64,000 nt of DNA from Suillus spraguei (GCA_016800925.1 JABCPU010000328.1:1-64000); one strand, 5' to 3'; shown: positions 9,365 through 20,503, counted from the stretch's first letter. Numbers and translations: made by a program. Notes: generated by a model not told the origin, from the sequence alone.

Positions 9365-10813
9365 CTAAGCGTCAGCACTGAAGCCAATGTCTTCATCTGC
9401 CGACTCATCGTCATCTTCTCCTGCCAATGAGTCCAATGCTTCTTCGTCTAGACCAGTGATGCTAGTAACTGAAAGTTTAGTATTGGTACACGGGTGATAA
9501 GGGATCAAGCGGAATGCTGTGTAACGCAGTTTGGATATGCAGCCATCTAGTTCGGCTAGCCAGTATGAGCTGCCGTTGGTATGACGCACAACTACCATTG
9601 GACCAAGGTACCACGGCTTCATCTTTCGACTCAGCTCGTACTCGATCTTGGAATTACGCACTAAGACTAACGTGCCTGGAGCAAAGTTATAGTCTTTGAT
9701 AGTAGCGCCGTACCGGCGCTCGAATTGCTGCACCGAATTGAGTCTTGCCTTGGTGACTTTGTCTCTGATGCCGCGGATATCTTCTTGGCACTTCTGTAAT
9801 TGCCGCGCGCGGTAAGCGATGAGATTGGTAGTGGAGAACGTCTCTTGGCCGGGTAGGTCTACTAGAAAGGTACTTTCAGCGAGATCAAATGGAAAGATTG
9901 GCTTGACACCGTGAACCATGAAATATGGCAATAGCCCAGTGTCATGATGAATGGTAACATGCTCGGCCCAGAACATGGTATGAACGGTCTGGTACCAGCG
10001 GGACTCGTCCCCCTCGCAACTTTTCATGATGGCCTCCCGGACATTGTAATGACGCCGCTCGACAATGCCATTGGCTTGCGAGTTGTAAGGAGAAATGCAG
10101 ATTGGGTGAATCCCATAGCGGTTAGCTAACTCTTCTACCGCCGCAATAAAAGCTGGCCCATTGTCAGTAACGATCTCAGTGATAGGTCCCCACCGACACA
10201 AAAGCTCCTCGAAAATGAAAGCGCTAAGGGTTCTGGTGTTTTCCTTGCGTAGCATACGCCATTCCGGGTAGCCGGTGAGAGCACAGCGCGCTTGAACTAA
10301 GCGATCGAATCCGCTGGCTTTCAGCATCATCATAGTATCAAGGTGTGCATGCCGAAAGATACCGCCAGGTACCGGGACGGTTGGCGGTATGTGCAAGCAG
10401 CGAGTCTGCCTGATCTGGCACTCATGACAAGTCCTGTTGTACCATTTGATATCATCAATAATATATGGCCACCAAAAACGTAGAAGAAGTCTAGCGCGAG
10501 TCGCGAATACTCCCTTATGACCTAAGTCGTTGTGCGCTTCCTTAAGAATACGCAAGCGCTTGGCCGCCGGTATGATTAGCTGATGCTTGCTGAGCGATTG
10601 CCACTGGAAGAGGCTATCCCCCAACGCGAAGTACCGAATGAGTGTCCCAACAAAGGACATAAATTCCTTGTTGGTCAAGCTCGCTGGCTGCTTGCAGTCA
10701 GTCAGGAATTGCTGAATTACCAGCATATGTTCGTCTTGGGCTTGGGCGGCCTCAGAACGCGGGATTACTATGCCGTCGCTATCGTGGGTAACGGTACCTA
10801 AACATGCGAGTCA
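9365..10813 (-). pseudogene. element A integrase (DDE, gypsy type), 5' part of pol missing
   Basis: Integrase would insert the element's cDNA into the genome. Read from 10813 leftward: a short RNase H/integrase linker, the N-terminal zinc site (H..H in AHNDLGHKG, then CHECQ), and the catalytic core with Asp in HAHLDTMMML, Asp in IVTDNGPAF and Glu in NGIVERRHYN, giving a complete DD35E-type triad. The C-terminal part has GTLVLVRNSKIEYELSRKMKPWYLGPMVVV, a GPY-like module, and an acidic tail (EEALDSLAGEDDDE) to the stop at 9365. No chromodomain is seen. An in-frame stop at about 10811 and the lack of RT show that pol is truncated. The core itself is uninterrupted over more than 450 codons. Confidence 0.85.
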
Positions 10814-10923
10814 CGTGGGTGGTCGAGTTAGTGAGCACGGCACGGGTGATGAATGAGGGTGCCGCAAGATGTTGCCGCAAGGACCTGCAACTACGCAAGC
10901 CCTGTCGTTCAAAATCTCCATAC

Positions 10924-10947
10924 TGTTACAGTTGTACGTGCCCCTAT
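10924..10947 (+). repeat. 24-bp stub of LTR1 at the left flank of element B
   Basis: TGTTACAGTTGTACGTGCCCC is the start of an LTR1 copy. It is cut off after CCCCTAT, where element B begins. Its orientation is opposite to the LTR1 fragment on B's other side (25368-25644). Confidence 0.75.
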
Positions 10948-11290
10948 TGTTAAGACTGTACTCAAGGGTAGAGAGATCCGAAGGGCTTTTGGCCTCAGTT
11001 CGTACACTGTGCCCCTTTCTCGAGTAATGCCCCTTATTTCAGGGAGGAGTTATTCGTCCGAAGACCAGAAGGGGTTGCGTGACGGATCCGGGTGTCCGAA
11101 GGTGTCGGATATGATACGTCCGAAGGTAATTCGGAACGTAAGGAGAGGACAGAGATTAAGGCTAGTTTCGGAACAAGTTCCTAACTAGAAAACTAACGGA
11201 GATGGACTATCCAAAGATAGAGTCGGAGGTATAGACTATAGGAATCAATTCTAAGTCTCGGAAGGTGACTTAAAGCGGAGAGTGGCTTTA
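10948..11290 (-). repeat. 3' LTR of element B, first part (LTR2)
   Basis: Plus-strand reading starts TGTTAAGACTGTACTC, the same as 24604. It is split at CTTTA by element 2 and resumes at 18801. It contains TCCGAA/CCGGA-rich sequence typical of this family. Confidence 0.88.
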
Positions 11291-11762
11291 TGTTACAATC
11301 GTACGTGCCCCTATTCATTTTCTATTCATTTACCTTGTATATTATGTGACATGACTCTGACTCATATGCTCAACGCATCTGTACTATAGTTGCCTTCCTT
11401 CTTTGGATACACACTTACATTCTTACGTTTCTCTGGTCGTGCGCACATATTGGCCTATTTAAGCACAATGTACTTGTAGTAGATTCCTTACTTTAATCTT
11501 ACTGGGTTTTACCTGGAATCTCCTTCGCTTAGGTCTCCAACCTAAGTCGTCTTGAATCGTCTCTAAGTCTAAGCACTCCTTAGCCTTAGTCTTCATTCTC
11601 GCGGATACCTCTTAGACTTGTCTTTGAGGCTGAACCCTTGATCGTACTCGGAACGCGTTCCTTGTACTTTCACCTTGTCCTTATCTGGACATTGTAAGAA
11701 CTTCCCAGCAGACCGTCTGTGTCTTTTCACTGTCGCTGGTGACGCCACCCCAGTTCGTAACA
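11291..11762 (+). repeat. 5' LTR of element 2 (LTR1)
   Basis: 472 bp, TGTTACAATCG..AGTTCGTAACA. It is followed by AAAGATTAAAGTC, which is conserved after the 5' LTR of element C too and marks the primer-binding region. No clear match to a tRNA 3' end was recognised. Confidence 0.92.
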
Positions 11763-11943
11763 AAAGATTAAAGTCATCCTGATCGTCGACTATTCAGTCT
11801 TCGACCCTGAACCCAGAACTAGCGTATGCATACGCTGAGCAGATTGTCAAGAGAAGCCCTCTGACGGAAGAAAGCCCTGACGGACAGCAAGATAGCGCGT
11901 GTAGGCACCAAGAAAGTATAACTTGACAGAAGAATTATCAATC

Positions 11944-12830
11944 ATGTCGTCAACTAAAGAATTCGAATACAAGATCGGTCAACCGACTGGTTTTGATGGA
12001 GATCGTGATAACTCTCGCGAGTTTATCCAGTCGTGCAACTTGCACTTTGACATTAATGAAAAGCTTTACACCACCGACAAACAGAAGATCATCTACATAA
12101 CTTCTTTCATGACCGAAAAGAACGCCAATCCTGGAAAGAACAATTTCTGGAACACGCCCAATCTACCGACACTTCTGGACAAAAAGTTGGTTATGGGACG
12201 ATGGTAGAATTTATGAAGAGCTTCAAAGAAGCATTCGAACCAGTGGATACCAAAGGAACCGCGCTTACAAGACTCAGGGATCTCAAACAAGGAACTGGGG
12301 ATCTCCACACTTATGTCGCTGACTTTGAGGCACTTGCAGCCAAGGCTCAGATCACCGACAATGCAACGAAGATCCAGTTCTTCCAAGACGGCCTTAACTG
12401 GGGTATCCTTACAAAGCTTTGCAATACAGGAGATGTCTCTGAAATATTCAGAATGTTGTGCTGCAATGCGTTGCTATTGACAATGCCCATCATCGGCTTA
12501 ATGCCATGAGGACACATCATACTCCACAACAGAAGAAGAAGAACTACGGGAATGCACGGTATATTCCGAACCGTGATTCCAACGCAATGGTCGTAGATCA
12601 AATCTCCGATATGGAGAGATCTGAATGCATGAAGAAAGGACAATGCTTCGGATGCAGAAAGACAGGACACCGCATCCATAATTGTCCTGACAGAAAGAGG
12701 AAAACCCCGCTCCGACAAACCGAAGTCAAAGGAGAAGAAGAAGATGAAGAAACCGTAAGAGGATTGTTGAGGATTTTTACTTGGAGAAACAAAGACTCGA
12801 CGTATGTTTCTCCCAAGTATTACTAAGACT
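11944..12830 (+). pseudogene. element 2 gag with zinc knuckle
   Basis: Capsid/nucleocapsid precursor. The start is set at ATG 11944 (MSSTKEFEYKIGQPTGFDGD), because the same residues open the gag of element C (29612). Retrotransposon-gag helices follow (ATKIQFFQDGLNWGILTKL). The nucleocapsid knuckle CFGCRKTGHRIHNC (CX2CX4HX4C) is at 12644-12685 and is followed by basic DRKRKTPL. Frameshifts near 12130-12200 and 12440-12500 break the frame. Confidence 0.85.
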
Positions 12831-12839
12831 TGTATGCGC

Positions 12840-13998
12840 TGTAGGTGAAAGAAAGAACTTTGTATCCCTATCACCCTCACTCGCGTACTCCTTGAAATCC
12901 GTCGACACCACCGCTGTTATCGATTCAGGAGCAGCAGGAACATTCATCTCAGAAGAGTTTGTGAAACTCATCAAATCACACGATGAAAACTCAAAGAACC
13001 ATTTCGAGTTACTATGGCAGATGGAACTCTCATAAAAGGAGGACCAATTACGCATTACTGTCTCTTAGTGGTCAAAATCGACGACCGAACCATGTATGGA
13101 AAATTCAACATCACCAAACTAGGAAGAAGAGATCAAATCCTCCTTGGAATTCCCATGGTTACGAGCAATGAACCCAATTATAGATTGGGCTGCTGAAACA
13201 CTTGTCCTTTCACGGACAGAGAAATCAGATGAGATCGAAATCGATCTGATGAAGACAGAAGAAGGGTTGCCCACTTTTCAACATCATAGATGGCAACATT
13301 CCCGTCTTCCGAAACCTTCATCGCTTCTCCTATTGATGTCCTGAAGACCGAACCAGAAGTACGAATGCCACGTACTAAGAACCCACTCCACGTGTACAAC
13401 TGCCGAGCAGTGTCACCGATTCCCCGCGCAGAGAAGCGCAAGAATGAATCTGAACCCGAGCATCGGGTCGGACAAGAACCTATTGAGCAACGGCCAATAG
13501 AAGAACAGAAACAGGAAAGAGGAAAACGAAGAAGAACTCCCAGGGCGAAGCACCAACGTACCGAAATATCCAAGTTCTTCGTTCCCCCGAAAACTCTTTC
13601 AGCTTCAATTGAAGAAGCCCCGATAAAGAAGAACCTGTGCCCTCATTGATTCCAACGAGGATGATGACCAATTTGACACCATGCATGACGTCTGGCATGC
13701 GCCAGAAGTACGAGAAATTTCCTCTTACGAGCTTGGAGATGGAGAATTTCTTGTGGAATACGATACTGATGGAGTCAACATGAGGATTATAGAAGAAGTA
13801 TCCATGGATACACCCCTGACGCGTGATGGAACTTCTCAACTTGAACAATCCTTCCTATTCCGCAATTCCCTTCCCTCCAAATATAGTAACAAAGCTCAGG
13901 AATTCGCCACGGATGAGAAAGAAAAGAAAAAGAAATCTTTCAAGAATTGGTCCCGGATATTACACGACTTCGCAGACGTCTTTGCTAAAGATGACTAA
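12840..13998 (+). pseudogene. element 2 protease and linker, frameshifted
   Basis: Collinear with 2566-3600 of element 1, including the DSG active site near 12920 (AVIDSGAAGTF) and ILLGIP. At least eight single-base deletions relative to element 1 split it into short frames (for example CTCCATC to CTCATC near 12968). The linker has a 54-bp stretch near 13492-13545 that element 1 lacks. Confidence 0.85.
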
Positions 13999-15310
13999 AC
14001 AAACTACCCCCGAACGCCCTGGTATCGATCATCGGATGACACCAAACCCGGTTTTATCCCCGAACGTCAAGGTTTACCCGCTATCGGAAAAAGAACGGCT
14101 GCTGTCAAAACGTTTATGATGAAAACGTTGCGAAAGGTTTATCTCGGAATCGAAGTCACCTCAAGCCAGTGGCTTCTTCTTTGTGGGAAAGAAGAGTGGA
14201 GAATTGCGTCCCTGTCAAGATTATCGCTACATCAATGATTGGACAGTCAAGAACGCTTACCCACTCCCACTCCCTATCTCCCTTGTCGCACGCTTCACAA
14301 TGCACGGTTCTTTACGAAAATGGATATTCGGTCCGGTTATAACAACATTCGCATCCATCCTGATGACAGGTGGAAAGCTGCTTTTACCACGGAATTCGGC
14401 CTCTTCGAACCAAATGTCATGTTCTTGGCCTTTGCAATTCCCCAGCAACTTTTCAAGCATATATGATCGCACCTTTCAACAAGAAATCAATGAAGGATGG
14501 ATGGTTATTTACATGGATGATATCCTGATTTTCTCTACAACAATGGCAGAACACCGTGAACGGACTAGACGAGTTTTGATGAAAATACGAAAGAACACTT
14601 GTTCTTGAAACCAGAGAAATGCACCTTCGATGCAGAAGAAGTGGAATACCTCGGAATGATAATTCCCCGGACAAGTTGCTATGGATACGCCAAGACCAAG
14701 GGAATCTCCGAATGGCCAATCCCGAAATCTGTAAAAGATGTTCGGTCATTCCTCGGCTTTTGCAACTTCTACCGCACGTTCATTTCCCATATTCTGACAT
14801 CGCCGACCCCTTATCGATTTACAAAGAAAGATAAGGCCTTTGAATGGTCAACCGAATGTATGGACACCTTTGAAGAACTGAAACGACGCTTCACATCCCA
14901 ACCGGTACTCGTAACCCTGATCCTTCCGCAATTTGCTATTGCTACCGATGCTTCGCTCATAGCAACTGGGGAGTTCTTTACAGACTGATGAGAATGGTGT
15001 TTACCACCCATGCGCATATCTCTCACAGTCTTTAACCCCGCAGAACGCAATACCAGATCTTTGATCGGGAACTCCTTGCCGTGATCCGGGCATTGAACGA
15101 ATGGCGTCATTATCTCGAAGGAAACCCACACCCGTCCTGGTATTCACCGACCACAAGAATCTTCTGTACTTTAGAAGTGCACAGAAGCTTACCCGTCGCC
15201 AAGCACGTTGGCAATTGATTTTGTCTATTTACGACATCGAACTGCATCAGTTGCAGGTACTAAATTAGCAGTACCTGATGCACTATCCCGCCGGCCGACT
15301 ATGACTCTGG
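13990..15310 (+). pseudogene. element 2 reverse transcriptase and RNase H, frameshifted
   Basis: Matches 3630-4970 of element 1. Recognisable blocks are [44 protein letters not shown] near 14506-14538, [16 protein letters not shown], RNase H remnants near 14930-15200 and VPDALSRRP at about 15270. There are many one-base deletions, so no intact polyprotein is possible from this copy as given. Confidence 0.88.
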
Positions 15311-15419
15311 CAAAGACGATAACGAGGACCAGACCCTCCTCCCTGACGCTCTATTCGTTCGTCTTATTGATACCGACTAAGGATGTCTTATCTCCTCGAC
15401 CCCTCGACGACCCTGTCTT

Positions 15420-16760
15420 CAAACAGCTCTGATGCCCTTGATGGCGTGTGCCTTCCCCCATGAAGTCGGCACTTCTGACTGGAAGATTGAGGAGAACATC
15501 CTCTATTTTAAGAATCGCGCCTATATTCCACCGGCGCATCGCTCCGATATCCTGAAAAGGTATCATGATCATCCTACCGCGGGACACCCCGGTAGATTCA
15601 AAACTGAAGAACTCGTAAAACGAGAAGCCTGGTGGCCTGCAATGGGCTCTTATATTCGAAATATTGAGGGTTGCGCCCTTTGTCAGCAAATGAAAGTGGA
15701 TACCACCCTGTTCGGCCCCCGCTCACGCCTATTCCTCTCGGCTGTCGCCCATTCTCCCAGTCTCGTGATCTATCACTGACCTCCCCGTCTCTGGAGGTTT
15801 GACAGTATCATGGTCGTGGTAGACCATGGCCTTACGAAGGGGGTAATTATTATCCCTGTTTGAAAACCATCACTTCCGAAGGTGTGCTAAGCTATTTTTA
15901 AAACATGTTTACCGACGATTTGGACTCCATGACAAAGTCATCTCGGATCGAGGTCCGCAGTTCCTCTCGCTTCTCAAAGGAACTTGCCCGCCTTCTCGAC
16001 TACGTCATCGCTCCATCCACAGCTTATCACCCACAGACTGATGGCCAAACCGAAAGGCTAAATCAAGAACTTGAAACATACCTCCGCATCTACTGCCGTA
16101 CAACCCCGAAGATTGGGTAGAACACCTACCAATCGCCGAATTCGTCCACAACCACCGAAAACATGATGCAAGGAATGCATCACCCTTTTATCTGATGATG
16201 GGATATGAACCACGCGCTATCCCTCATCTTATCCCGATTCATCAGTCCCTGCAGCAGAAGACCGAGTACGATCTCTGCAGAAGCTAAGAGAAGAAGCAAT
16301 CGCTTGCCATAACATTGCAATGCAGACAATGGCCGAACGATCCCGAGGAGATAAGTACACCCCATGGAAGATCGGAGATAAGGTTTGGCTATCTGCCGCT
16401 AATCTCAGACTCAAACTCCCATCAAGGAAACTCGCCCCAAAACGATACGGACCTTTCCCGATCATCGATGTCTTATCTCCTATCACGTTCACGCTAAACT
16501 CCCTCCGCAATGGAAGATCACCCCACGTTCCACGCTTCCGTCTTATCGTCCTATAGCGAAACGGACGTACACGGCCCGAACTTCCCGAACCACCACCTGA
16601 CATCATCGAAGAAGAAGAAGAATATGAAGTGGAAGCAATCCTTTCTCACAAAGGAACCGGCAATCGCCGACGCTATCTTGTCTCCTGGAAAGGATATTCA
16701 TCGGGAGATAACGAATGGCTCCCAGAAAAGAACTTGAAGAACTCCGCCGAATCTTGAATG
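15420..16760 (+). pseudogene. element 2 integrase with C-terminal chromodomain, frameshifted
   Basis: N-terminal H2C2 zinc site at about 15560-15690 (HDHPTAGHPG then CALCQQM). Core blocks are [10 protein letters not shown], then [13 protein letters not shown] sequence at about 15940 and [14 protein letters not shown] at about 16043, giving the second Asp and the Glu. The C-terminal module is KIGDKVWLSAANLRL and KRYGPFPIIDVL. Residues coded at about 16606-16756 form a chromodomain (YEVEAILSH, then YLVSWKGYSSGDNEWLPEKNL), the mark of chromoviruses, which steer insertion to particular chromatin. Frames break near 15780, 15870, 16110 and 16540. Confidence 0.88.
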
Positions 16761-16838
16761 CTTATAAGAAGCAACAGCCCTTTGATCATCCTTCAGTCAA
16801 TCAACTCGCATAAGCACTTGATCAACTACCACTTCGAA

Positions 16839-18297
16839 ATGTCTTTCCCCACTGCTTACATTACACCCGTCATCGCTGCCAACAATGACTCCGACTCTGA
16901 AACCGAACAATACGGAAATCTCACCACTGAAATTGATAACACCTCTTACATCGAAGCCGCCATCCTCTGCGAGGGACATGCCCTTGAAATGAAAGAATTC
17001 TTACTGAACGAGGCGCTTTCCCCGCCTTACTCCTCGTTAACATCATCCGCACCGCAGCACTCATCGAAGCCACCGCCAAGGATATTACAGAAGCCACATA
17101 CCGACATCGCTTCTTACATCTTCAAAAACGCATTCGTGCTTACGCTATGTTGCTGTTTCCCAATTCTTTTAAGAATGATGTTGAAGAAGCTATTCAATCA
17201 TTGCCGAACGTCGAGCAGGCGTTGCTCGACCTCCCTCTCCGCAGGAAGATACGCCACTTCCTATCCCAGCACCCTCATCTTCGCGTGTTTATTCTAGTCT
17301 TGACGCCTTTACTGGCCTATATACTGCTGTCCAAGAGATCGGACAACTCACCAATAAGGTTGTCGAAACAATCCAGCAATCAGTCGCTGAAACCAGAGCG
17401 GCCAGAAATCTAGTAGAAGAAGCTATCACCGACCTACAACAAACACAGTCGAACCTTGCATCTCCTCGAACACCATCTCCTATCGAACAATCAACTTCAT
17501 CACCTCCCGTCACGACCTCTCTTGATTGCCCTGATTGGCTGTATGAACCCTGCACAAAGGAGCAGTGCGAGGCCGCTAAACTATTAGGTATCCCTGCCAC
17601 CGAGTTGGTAACACTCGGTCCTCGACTTCGCGACCTTCATATCCATCCCCCTATGTCCATCCCATCATCATTCGGTCCTATGGATCCCGTCTCACCAGTC
17701 TTAGTAAAAGACTTTGGTATCACTTCTCCCTCTTCCTCAGCCGAACTTCTTACAATCGCTGAACGAATGTCACCCCGGATCTCCCCATGTCGGCATACAC
17801 TTTGTCCCTGCTCAGCAAGCGCAACTCAACGTAACAACACCCTCGCCTTAAAACGTATGAGAAGAATAAGGGAAAGAAGCGCGCCAGATCCACTAGTCCC
17901 ACGCCCATCATTTCTCCGTCACCCTTACGCAAAGTCCATTCCAACCCTGACGAGAATATGAAATGCGCGTCTGTGGATTACTAGGACATCGTCAAAAGAA
18001 TTGTGCGGAATATCAGTGCAAGATTTGCAGATATTGGTCGCCGACTCATTTGTCCCTCTACTGCCCTAAACGAGTTGGGCCTCCTCCCTTCGAGTTAACT
18101 TGGAAAGATGAGGGATTCTATGACGCACTTCACGCTTGGGAGCACAGCTTGACGATGAACGTATTCAAGCAGAAAAGAGAGGACTCTAAACGACGCGCTG
18201 GTCTTGAAGAAGCTGAGTATATGAGGAGTGGATCATTTGCTGATGAAGACTACGAGTTTAGCGATGACCCTGTTTACTATGCAATCAAGATGAGTAA
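16839..18297 (+). pseudogene. element 2 ORF3: extra 3' gene, double zinc-knuckle protein
   Basis: Third gene, starting ATG 16839 (MSFPTAYITPVIAANNDSDS) some 80 bp after the chromodomain and ending TAA 18295-18297 just before the polypurine tract. Undamaged it would be about 480 residues. N-terminal helical block: SYIEAAILCEGHALEMK and [16 protein letters not shown]. Middle: [21 protein letters not shown] coiled region, then [16 protein letters not shown]. The C-terminus has two clusters (CGLLGHRQKNC core and CKICRYWSPTHLSLYC) at about 17964-18070. The knuckles suggest RNA or DNA binding, perhaps as a second nucleocapsid or chaperone; this is inference. Four or more frameshifts in this copy. 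Confidence 0.8.
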
Positions 18298-18316
18298 AGT
18301 CGGTGACTTTACGTGT

Positions 18317-18329
18317 AAAAAGGGGGTAA
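18317..18329 (+). other. polypurine tract of element 2
   Basis: AAAAAGGGGGTAA immediately upstream of the 3' LTR at 18330. Confidence 0.75.
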
Positions 18330-18800
18330 TGTTACAATCGTACGTGCCCCTATTCATTTTCTATTCATTTACCTTGTATATTAGTAACATGACTCTGACT
18401 CATATGCTCAACGCATCTGTACTATAGTTGCCTTCCTTCTTTGGATACGCACTTACATTCTTACGTCTTCTTGGTCCGTGCGCACATATTGGCCTATTTA
18501 AGCACGATGTACTTGTAGTAGATTCCTTACTTTAATCTTACTGGGTTTTACCTGGAATCTCCTTCGCTTAGGTCTCCAACCTAAGTCGTCTTGAATCGTC
18601 TCTAAGTCTAAGCACTCCTTAGCCTTAGTCTCTATTCTTGCAGATACCTCTTAGACTTGTCTTTGAGGCTGAACCCTTGATCGTACTCGGAACGCGTTCC
18701 TTGTACTTTCACCTTGTCCTCTTCTGGACATTGTAAGAACTTCCCAGCAGACCGTCTGTGTCTTTTCACTGTCGCTGGTGACCCACCCCAGTTCGTAACA
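18330..18800 (+). repeat. 3' LTR of element 2 (LTR1)
   Basis: 471 bp, ending CCCAGTTCGTAACA. It differs from the 5' LTR at several places (for example GTAACATG versus GTGACATG near position 60, and GACCCACC versus GACGCCACC near the end). Confidence 0.92.
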
Positions 18801-19231
18801 CTTTAAGTCCGGAGGAGGCAGAATGAGTAAAATCTAAGATGATATTCGAACTAAGGTTCTACGGAGATCTACAAGTGGTTTATATACTGTAAGTATCTAA
18901 GACGGATAATCAGCAAGTCCGGGACCGAGGGCTATGTACGAAGTGTAGCGGAAGTCTATTAGTTAATGCACAGCGATCAGTAAGCAAGAATCGGAAATGA
19001 ACACAGGAAACGGATCAGTAACACAGGACGGAAATATAACAGCCGGAGTACCGGTAGCAGGAGAAATGATGAAAGGAGATAGACGCAGATGTACACAAGG
19101 GAGTTAAGGTGCGAGAAGTGAGTACATTCGGATGGGTGGTCCGGACAAGATCTGTGGACCGGACGGATATGGAAACGATCGGATCTGGACGGATATGGTC
19201 GGATCTGAGAATAGAAGTATGGTATATGACA
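18801..19231 (-). repeat. 3' LTR of element B, second part (LTR2)
   Basis: Begins with the duplicated CTTTA and runs to GGTATATGACA at 19231. On the minus strand it includes a canonical TATATAAA box near 18880-18890. Just inside the element at 19232-19246, TATCCCCCCTTAGGG is the minus-strand polypurine tract. Confidence 0.88.
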
Positions 19232-19423
19232 GTATCCCCCCTTAGGGCCGAACCCCTGAGGCACAAGAAGCGTCGATCCGGATCGGACAAGATTAATGTG
19301 AGACGATGGGGAAGTTTGATGGTTGTAGTGCTGAGTCTGTAATCCGACAGATATACGGACGTCAGACGTCCAAAATGATTCCTACCCCACTTCATATCCT
19401 TGTTAACAAAACTTGTCTCCAAC

Positions 19424-19976
19424 ATGTCTGGAAAGAAATCCGATGCCCCTAAGTCTGCTGCTGACCTTGTGGCGGATCTGGAGCAGCAACTGGCGGCTGC
19501 TAAGGCTGCAGCAGAAGCCGAGGCGGAGTGGAAGCGGAAAGAGGCAGAGGAGCGGAAAAGGCAGGAGGAGTTGAAGCAGATTGAGTTGGCGGAGATCCGG
19601 AGGGAAATGGAGGAGAAGAGGCGGAGAGCACTGATTGAGGCTCGGGTGAGTGCTGTGGACTCTTCCGGATCCGGATATTAATGGGTTGGCAAAGGCCAAG
19701 GCTGCTCCTGCGTCTGGAGCAAAGGATGGGTACTGCTCCCGTTGCGTCACTAGGGGCCGGATGTGCCAGTGGGGTGATGCTGAGAAGAATGCCATGGTGA
19801 GTCGTCCGAAAAACTTCGGATCCGCTGATTTCGACGTTTCGTAGATTAAGTCCTGTGACGTCTGCCGGAAGGACAAGGCCACTTGTCCTGGAAGGCCCGG
19901 ATTCGTTAAGGGGCCCAAGGGCCGGAAGAGGCAGCATCCTGCTGGTACTGGGACCAGGCTTGTCCGGATATGCTGA
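19424..19976 (+). CDS. spliced antisense gene in element B: small Zn2Cys6-like, coiled-coil protein
   Basis: Three exons, 19424-19645, 19695-19796 and 19851-19976, joined in frame by introns of 49 and 54 nt (GTGAGT donors) to give about 149 residues. An acceptor at 19844 would add two residues. Exon 1 encodes MSGKKSDAPKSAADLV, then a long Ala/Glu/Lys/Arg coiled coil. Exons 2 and 3 supply CSRCVTRGRMC (CX2CX6C), eleven residues, then CDVCRKDKATC (CX2CX6C): the exact Zn(II)2Cys6 pattern, assembled only after splicing. The tail is basic (KGPKGRKRQH). It lies between the 3' LTR and the chromodomain and its 3' end overlaps the end of pol tail-to-tail. All three exons are open. It parallels the gene at 7645-8719 in element A. 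Function not known. Confidence 0.68.
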
Positions 19977-20503
19977 GTGGAAATCCACTACGAGATCCGA
20001 TGCATTTCCAAGTTCTGTGGCCAGTAACCAGGAAGTTTCTTCGTCCGTTCCTTCGTATCTGGACCAACGGACGAGGTATAGAAGTTGGCAGTGGTGCCTA
20101 CGACGGTCCAGTTTAGAGTCCAGGATTTCGGATATCTCATACTCTGGTTCTCCGTCGACTTCGACTGGTGGCGGAGGAGGTTGGATGCGATTGGGAATGG
20201 TGTTCGGAACTGCTGGCTCTAACTGCGAGACATGGAAAACAGGATGTACGGAACGCATAGAATCCGGAAGTCGGATGGTGAAAGAATGAGTACCCGGGCA
20301 AGATATAATTTCGAATGGTCCCAAATTCTTTTCCGAAAGTTTCTTCGATGGACGAGTGGAGCGGAAGTACTTGGCTTTGACGAAGACTTGTTCTCCAATC
20401 CGGAAGTCTGGAGCAGGCTGTCTTTTAGCGTCCGCGGGTCCTTGATAGCGTTTCTGAGCTTCGGACATCTCATCTCGGAGGAACTGGTGAAGTTTGTTAA
20501 GGT
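19945..20503 (-). pseudogene. element B integrase C-terminus and chromodomain
   Basis: Reads HPERDLSSIRAQEYALDL and HQFLRDEMSEAQKRYQ, then the GPY/F module (KNLGPFEIISCPGTHSFTIRL) and HPVFHVSQLEP, typical of fungal chromovirus integrase C-termini. The chromodomain follows at about 19950-20155 (YEISEILDSK, YLVRWSRYEGTDEETSWLL). The frame stays open further left to 19500, but that stretch is antisense to the coiled-coil exon, so I place the real end near PDKPGP. It is separated from pol by the core deletion and a frame change at about 20560. Confidence 0.82.

Larger units (their letters stand above)
7392..10923 (-). mobile_element. Element A: truncated minus-strand gypsy element with antisense gene
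   Basis: Contains on the minus strand an integrase (9365-10813) and on the plus strand, between integrase and the LTR3 end, a spliced gene (7645-8719). Protease, RT and gag are missing: the integrase frame is open only back to about 10813 and the element is followed by an LTR1 stub at 10924. About 645 bp between the two genes (8720-9364) hold no convincing coding sequence. No duplication of the target site could be assigned. The A integrase sequence is clearly different from those of the LTR1 and LTR2 elements. Confidence 0.65.
11291..18800 (+). mobile_element. Element 2: full-length LTR1 chromovirus inserted in an LTR of element B
   Basis: About 7.5 kb with two LTR1 copies (11291-11762, 18330-18800) and target duplication CTTTA (11286-11290 and 18801-18805). 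Removing it restores LTR2 sequence (AGTGGCTTTAAGTCCGGAGG) as in the right LTR at about 24940. Gene order: gag with CCHC knuckle, protease, RT, RNase H, integrase with H2C2 and DDE motifs, chromodomain, ORF3 with double zinc knuckle. Every gene is frameshifted, mostly by loss of single bases relative to element 1. The LTR pair differs at roughly a dozen substitutions plus several 1-bp indels, so it is not a very recent insertion if the sequence is accurate. Confidence 0.93.

Noticed and set aside
19500..19944. Extension of element B pol beyond the chromodomain
   Set aside because: Open only because it is opposite the coiled-coil exons of the plus-strand gene; no conserved block after PDKPGP.
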